Below, piece after piece: positions 63,088-64,000 of a stretch of DNA of 64,000 nucleotides (within the stretch, counting starts at the first letter, position 1; every line of letters begins with the position of its first letter). Under the pieces are notes generated by a model. The model was not told where the DNA came from, did not search any database, and saw nothing but the letters and a program-made list of their open reading frames with translations. The stretch is from contig CAVSSS010000012.1 of the NCBI GenBank assembly GCA_963730555.1, positions 310,001 through 374,000 of the forward strand, in the 5' to 3' direction. The DNA is from Roseiarcus sp963730555 (GTDB taxonomy: Bacteria; Pseudomonadota; Alphaproteobacteria; Rhizobiales; Beijerinckiaceae). Position numbers and translations under genes: made by a program.

Positions 63088-64000
63088 ATGCCGCGTCTGG
63101 TGATGAAATTCGGCGGCACGTCGGTCGCCGACCTTCAACGCATCCGCAACGTTGCAGCGCATGTGAAACGAGAAATCGACGCCGGCTCGGAGGTTGCGGT
63201 CGTCGTCTCGGCGATGGCGGGCAAGACCAACGAGCTCGTAGCCTGGTGCAAGGAAGCGGGCTCCCACTTCGACAACCCCGAGTATGACGCGGTCGTCGCC
63301 TCCGGCGAACTGGTGACGGCCGGACTGCTGGCCTTGGTGCTCCAGGACATGGGGCTCAAGGCCCGCTCGTGGTCGGGGTGGCAGATTCCTCTCGTGACCG
63401 ACGACACGCATGGTTCGGCCCGAATCAGCGGCATCGACGGAACGCGGCTCGGCGAAGGGTTCGCGGCCGGCGAGATCGCCGTCGTCGCCGGTTTCCAGGG
63501 CGTCCATAAAGCCACCAACCGGGTGACGACGCTAGGGCGCGGGGGCTCGGACACGTCTGCGGTCGCGCTCGCGGCGGCGATCTCGGCCGACCGTTGCGAT
63601 ATCTACACCGACGTCGACGGCGTCTATACGTCCGACCCGCGCGTCGTGCCAAAGGCGCGTAGGCTCGCCAAGGTGGCGTTCGAGGAAATGCTGGAGATGG
63701 CTTCGCTCGGCGCGAAGGTCTTGCAGGTGCGCTCGGTCGAATTGGCGATGGTGAATAAGGTCAAGCTCTATGTGCGCTCCTCGTTCGACGATCCGGCGCA
63801 CCCTCAGCTTGGCACGCTGATCTGCGACGAGGAGGAAATTATGGAGCAGGAGGTCGTCACCGGCATCGCCTTCTCGCGTGACGAGGCGCAAATCACCTTG
63901 CGCGATGTCGCCGACAAGCCAGGCGTGGCTGCCGCGATCTTCGTGCCGCTGGCCGACGCCAACATCAACGTCGACATGATCATCCAGGTCGTCTCGGACG
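63088..64000 (+). CDS. lysC: Aspartate kinase, N-terminal part (cut by window edge)
   Basis: Open for 304 codons from ATG 63088 to the window end. Phosphorylates aspartate in the Lys/Thr/Met pathway. MPRLVMKFGGTSVADLQRI is the kinase start with the KFGGTS motif; VASGELVTAGLLALVLQDMG, TTLGRGGSDTSAVALAAAI and YTDVDGVYTSDPR are all characteristic. ACT domains begin near residue 265 (ITLRDVADKPGVAAAIFVPLAD) and would give lysine/threonine feedback. It lacks a visible strong ribosome-binding site beyond AAGGAT. Confidence 0.95.
   Translation, partial: MPRLVMKFGGTSVADLQRIRNVAAHVKREIDAGSEVAVVVSAMAGKTNELVAWCKEAGSHFDNPEYDAVVASGELVTAGLLALVLQDMGLKARSWSGWQIPLVTDDTHGSARISGIDGTRLGEGFAAGEIAVVAGFQGVHKATNRVTTLGRGGSDTSAVALAAAISADRCDIYTDVDGVYTSDPRVVPKARRLAKVAFEEMLEMASLGAKVLQVRSVELAMVNKVKLYVRSSFDDPAHPQLGTLICDEEEIMEQEVVTGIAFSRDEAQITLRDVADKPGVAAAIFVPLADANINVDMIIQVVSD

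Overview
The window is GC-rich, densely coded chromosomal DNA. It most resembles an alphaproteobacterium of the Hyphomicrobiales (Rhizobiales; Beijerinckiaceae or Methylocystaceae-like). The signs are divergent ubiG and lysC, an IalB-family protein, a DUF2865 protein, a fused indolepyruvate:ferredoxin oxidoreductase, a PEPxxWA-CTERM protein, polyol uptake genes of the smo/mtl type, and two near-perfect EcfG (general stress sigma factor) promoters. No rRNA, intact tRNA, CRISPR array or intact insertion sequence was seen.

Layout. 0-5 kb: edge of an FAD amine oxidase, purB, an SDR, a broken PIN-domain gene and a secreted repeat protein. 4.9-11.3 kb (minus strand): old yellow enzyme, TRAP transporter (fused DctQM plus DctP), a frameshifted orphan sugar-type ABC ATPase and a D-2-hydroxyacid dehydrogenase. 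11.7-14.9 kb: Cys-cluster protein, SH3 protein, truncated beta-barrel, COG0523 metallochaperone GTPase, broken WD40 gene. 15-25.6 kb: a polyol (mannitol/sorbitol/arabitol type) catabolic locus whose left half (FGGY kinase, HAD phosphatase, SorC-type regulator, solute-binding protein) carries many frameshifts and a nonsense codon. Its right half (two permeases, ATPase, mannitol dehydrogenase, SDR) is intact apart from an internally deleted second SDR.

25.6-37.3 kb: BON protein, HpnI/ceramide-type glycosyltransferase (two frameshifts), gltX, DUF2865, xseA, a stress unit (secreted protein plus YciE/F ferritin-like protein behind an EcfG promoter), an esterase, a DapA-family aldolase, an M24 peptidase and a CxxCH heme protein. 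37.4-47.7 kb: MFS exporter, rimO, a restriction-enzyme-like remnant beside vapBC with a palindromic operator, a glutathionyl-hydroquinone reductase, two SDRs and the fused indolepyruvate oxidoreductase. 48-52 kb: trehalose operon otsB-GH15-otsA behind an EcfG promoter. 52.3-55.1 kb: a Gly/Ala-rich repeat protein with a PEPxxWA-CTERM tail, broken at both ends of the repeat core. 55-64 kb: apt, GNAT, quinone oxidoreductase, IalB-like protein, a Tat-signal cytochrome P450-like protein followed by an outer-membrane MetA-pathway-type channel, an IS-end/MITE-like repeat, ubiG and lysC (cut by the window edge).

Most striking are the P450-like protein with an apparent Tat signal next to an outer-membrane channel, the PEPxxWA repeat protein, the two EcfG promoters, and the clustering of about a dozen reading-frame lesions within 13.9-19.1 kb. 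Those lesions may be gene decay or local consensus errors; the sequence alone cannot decide.
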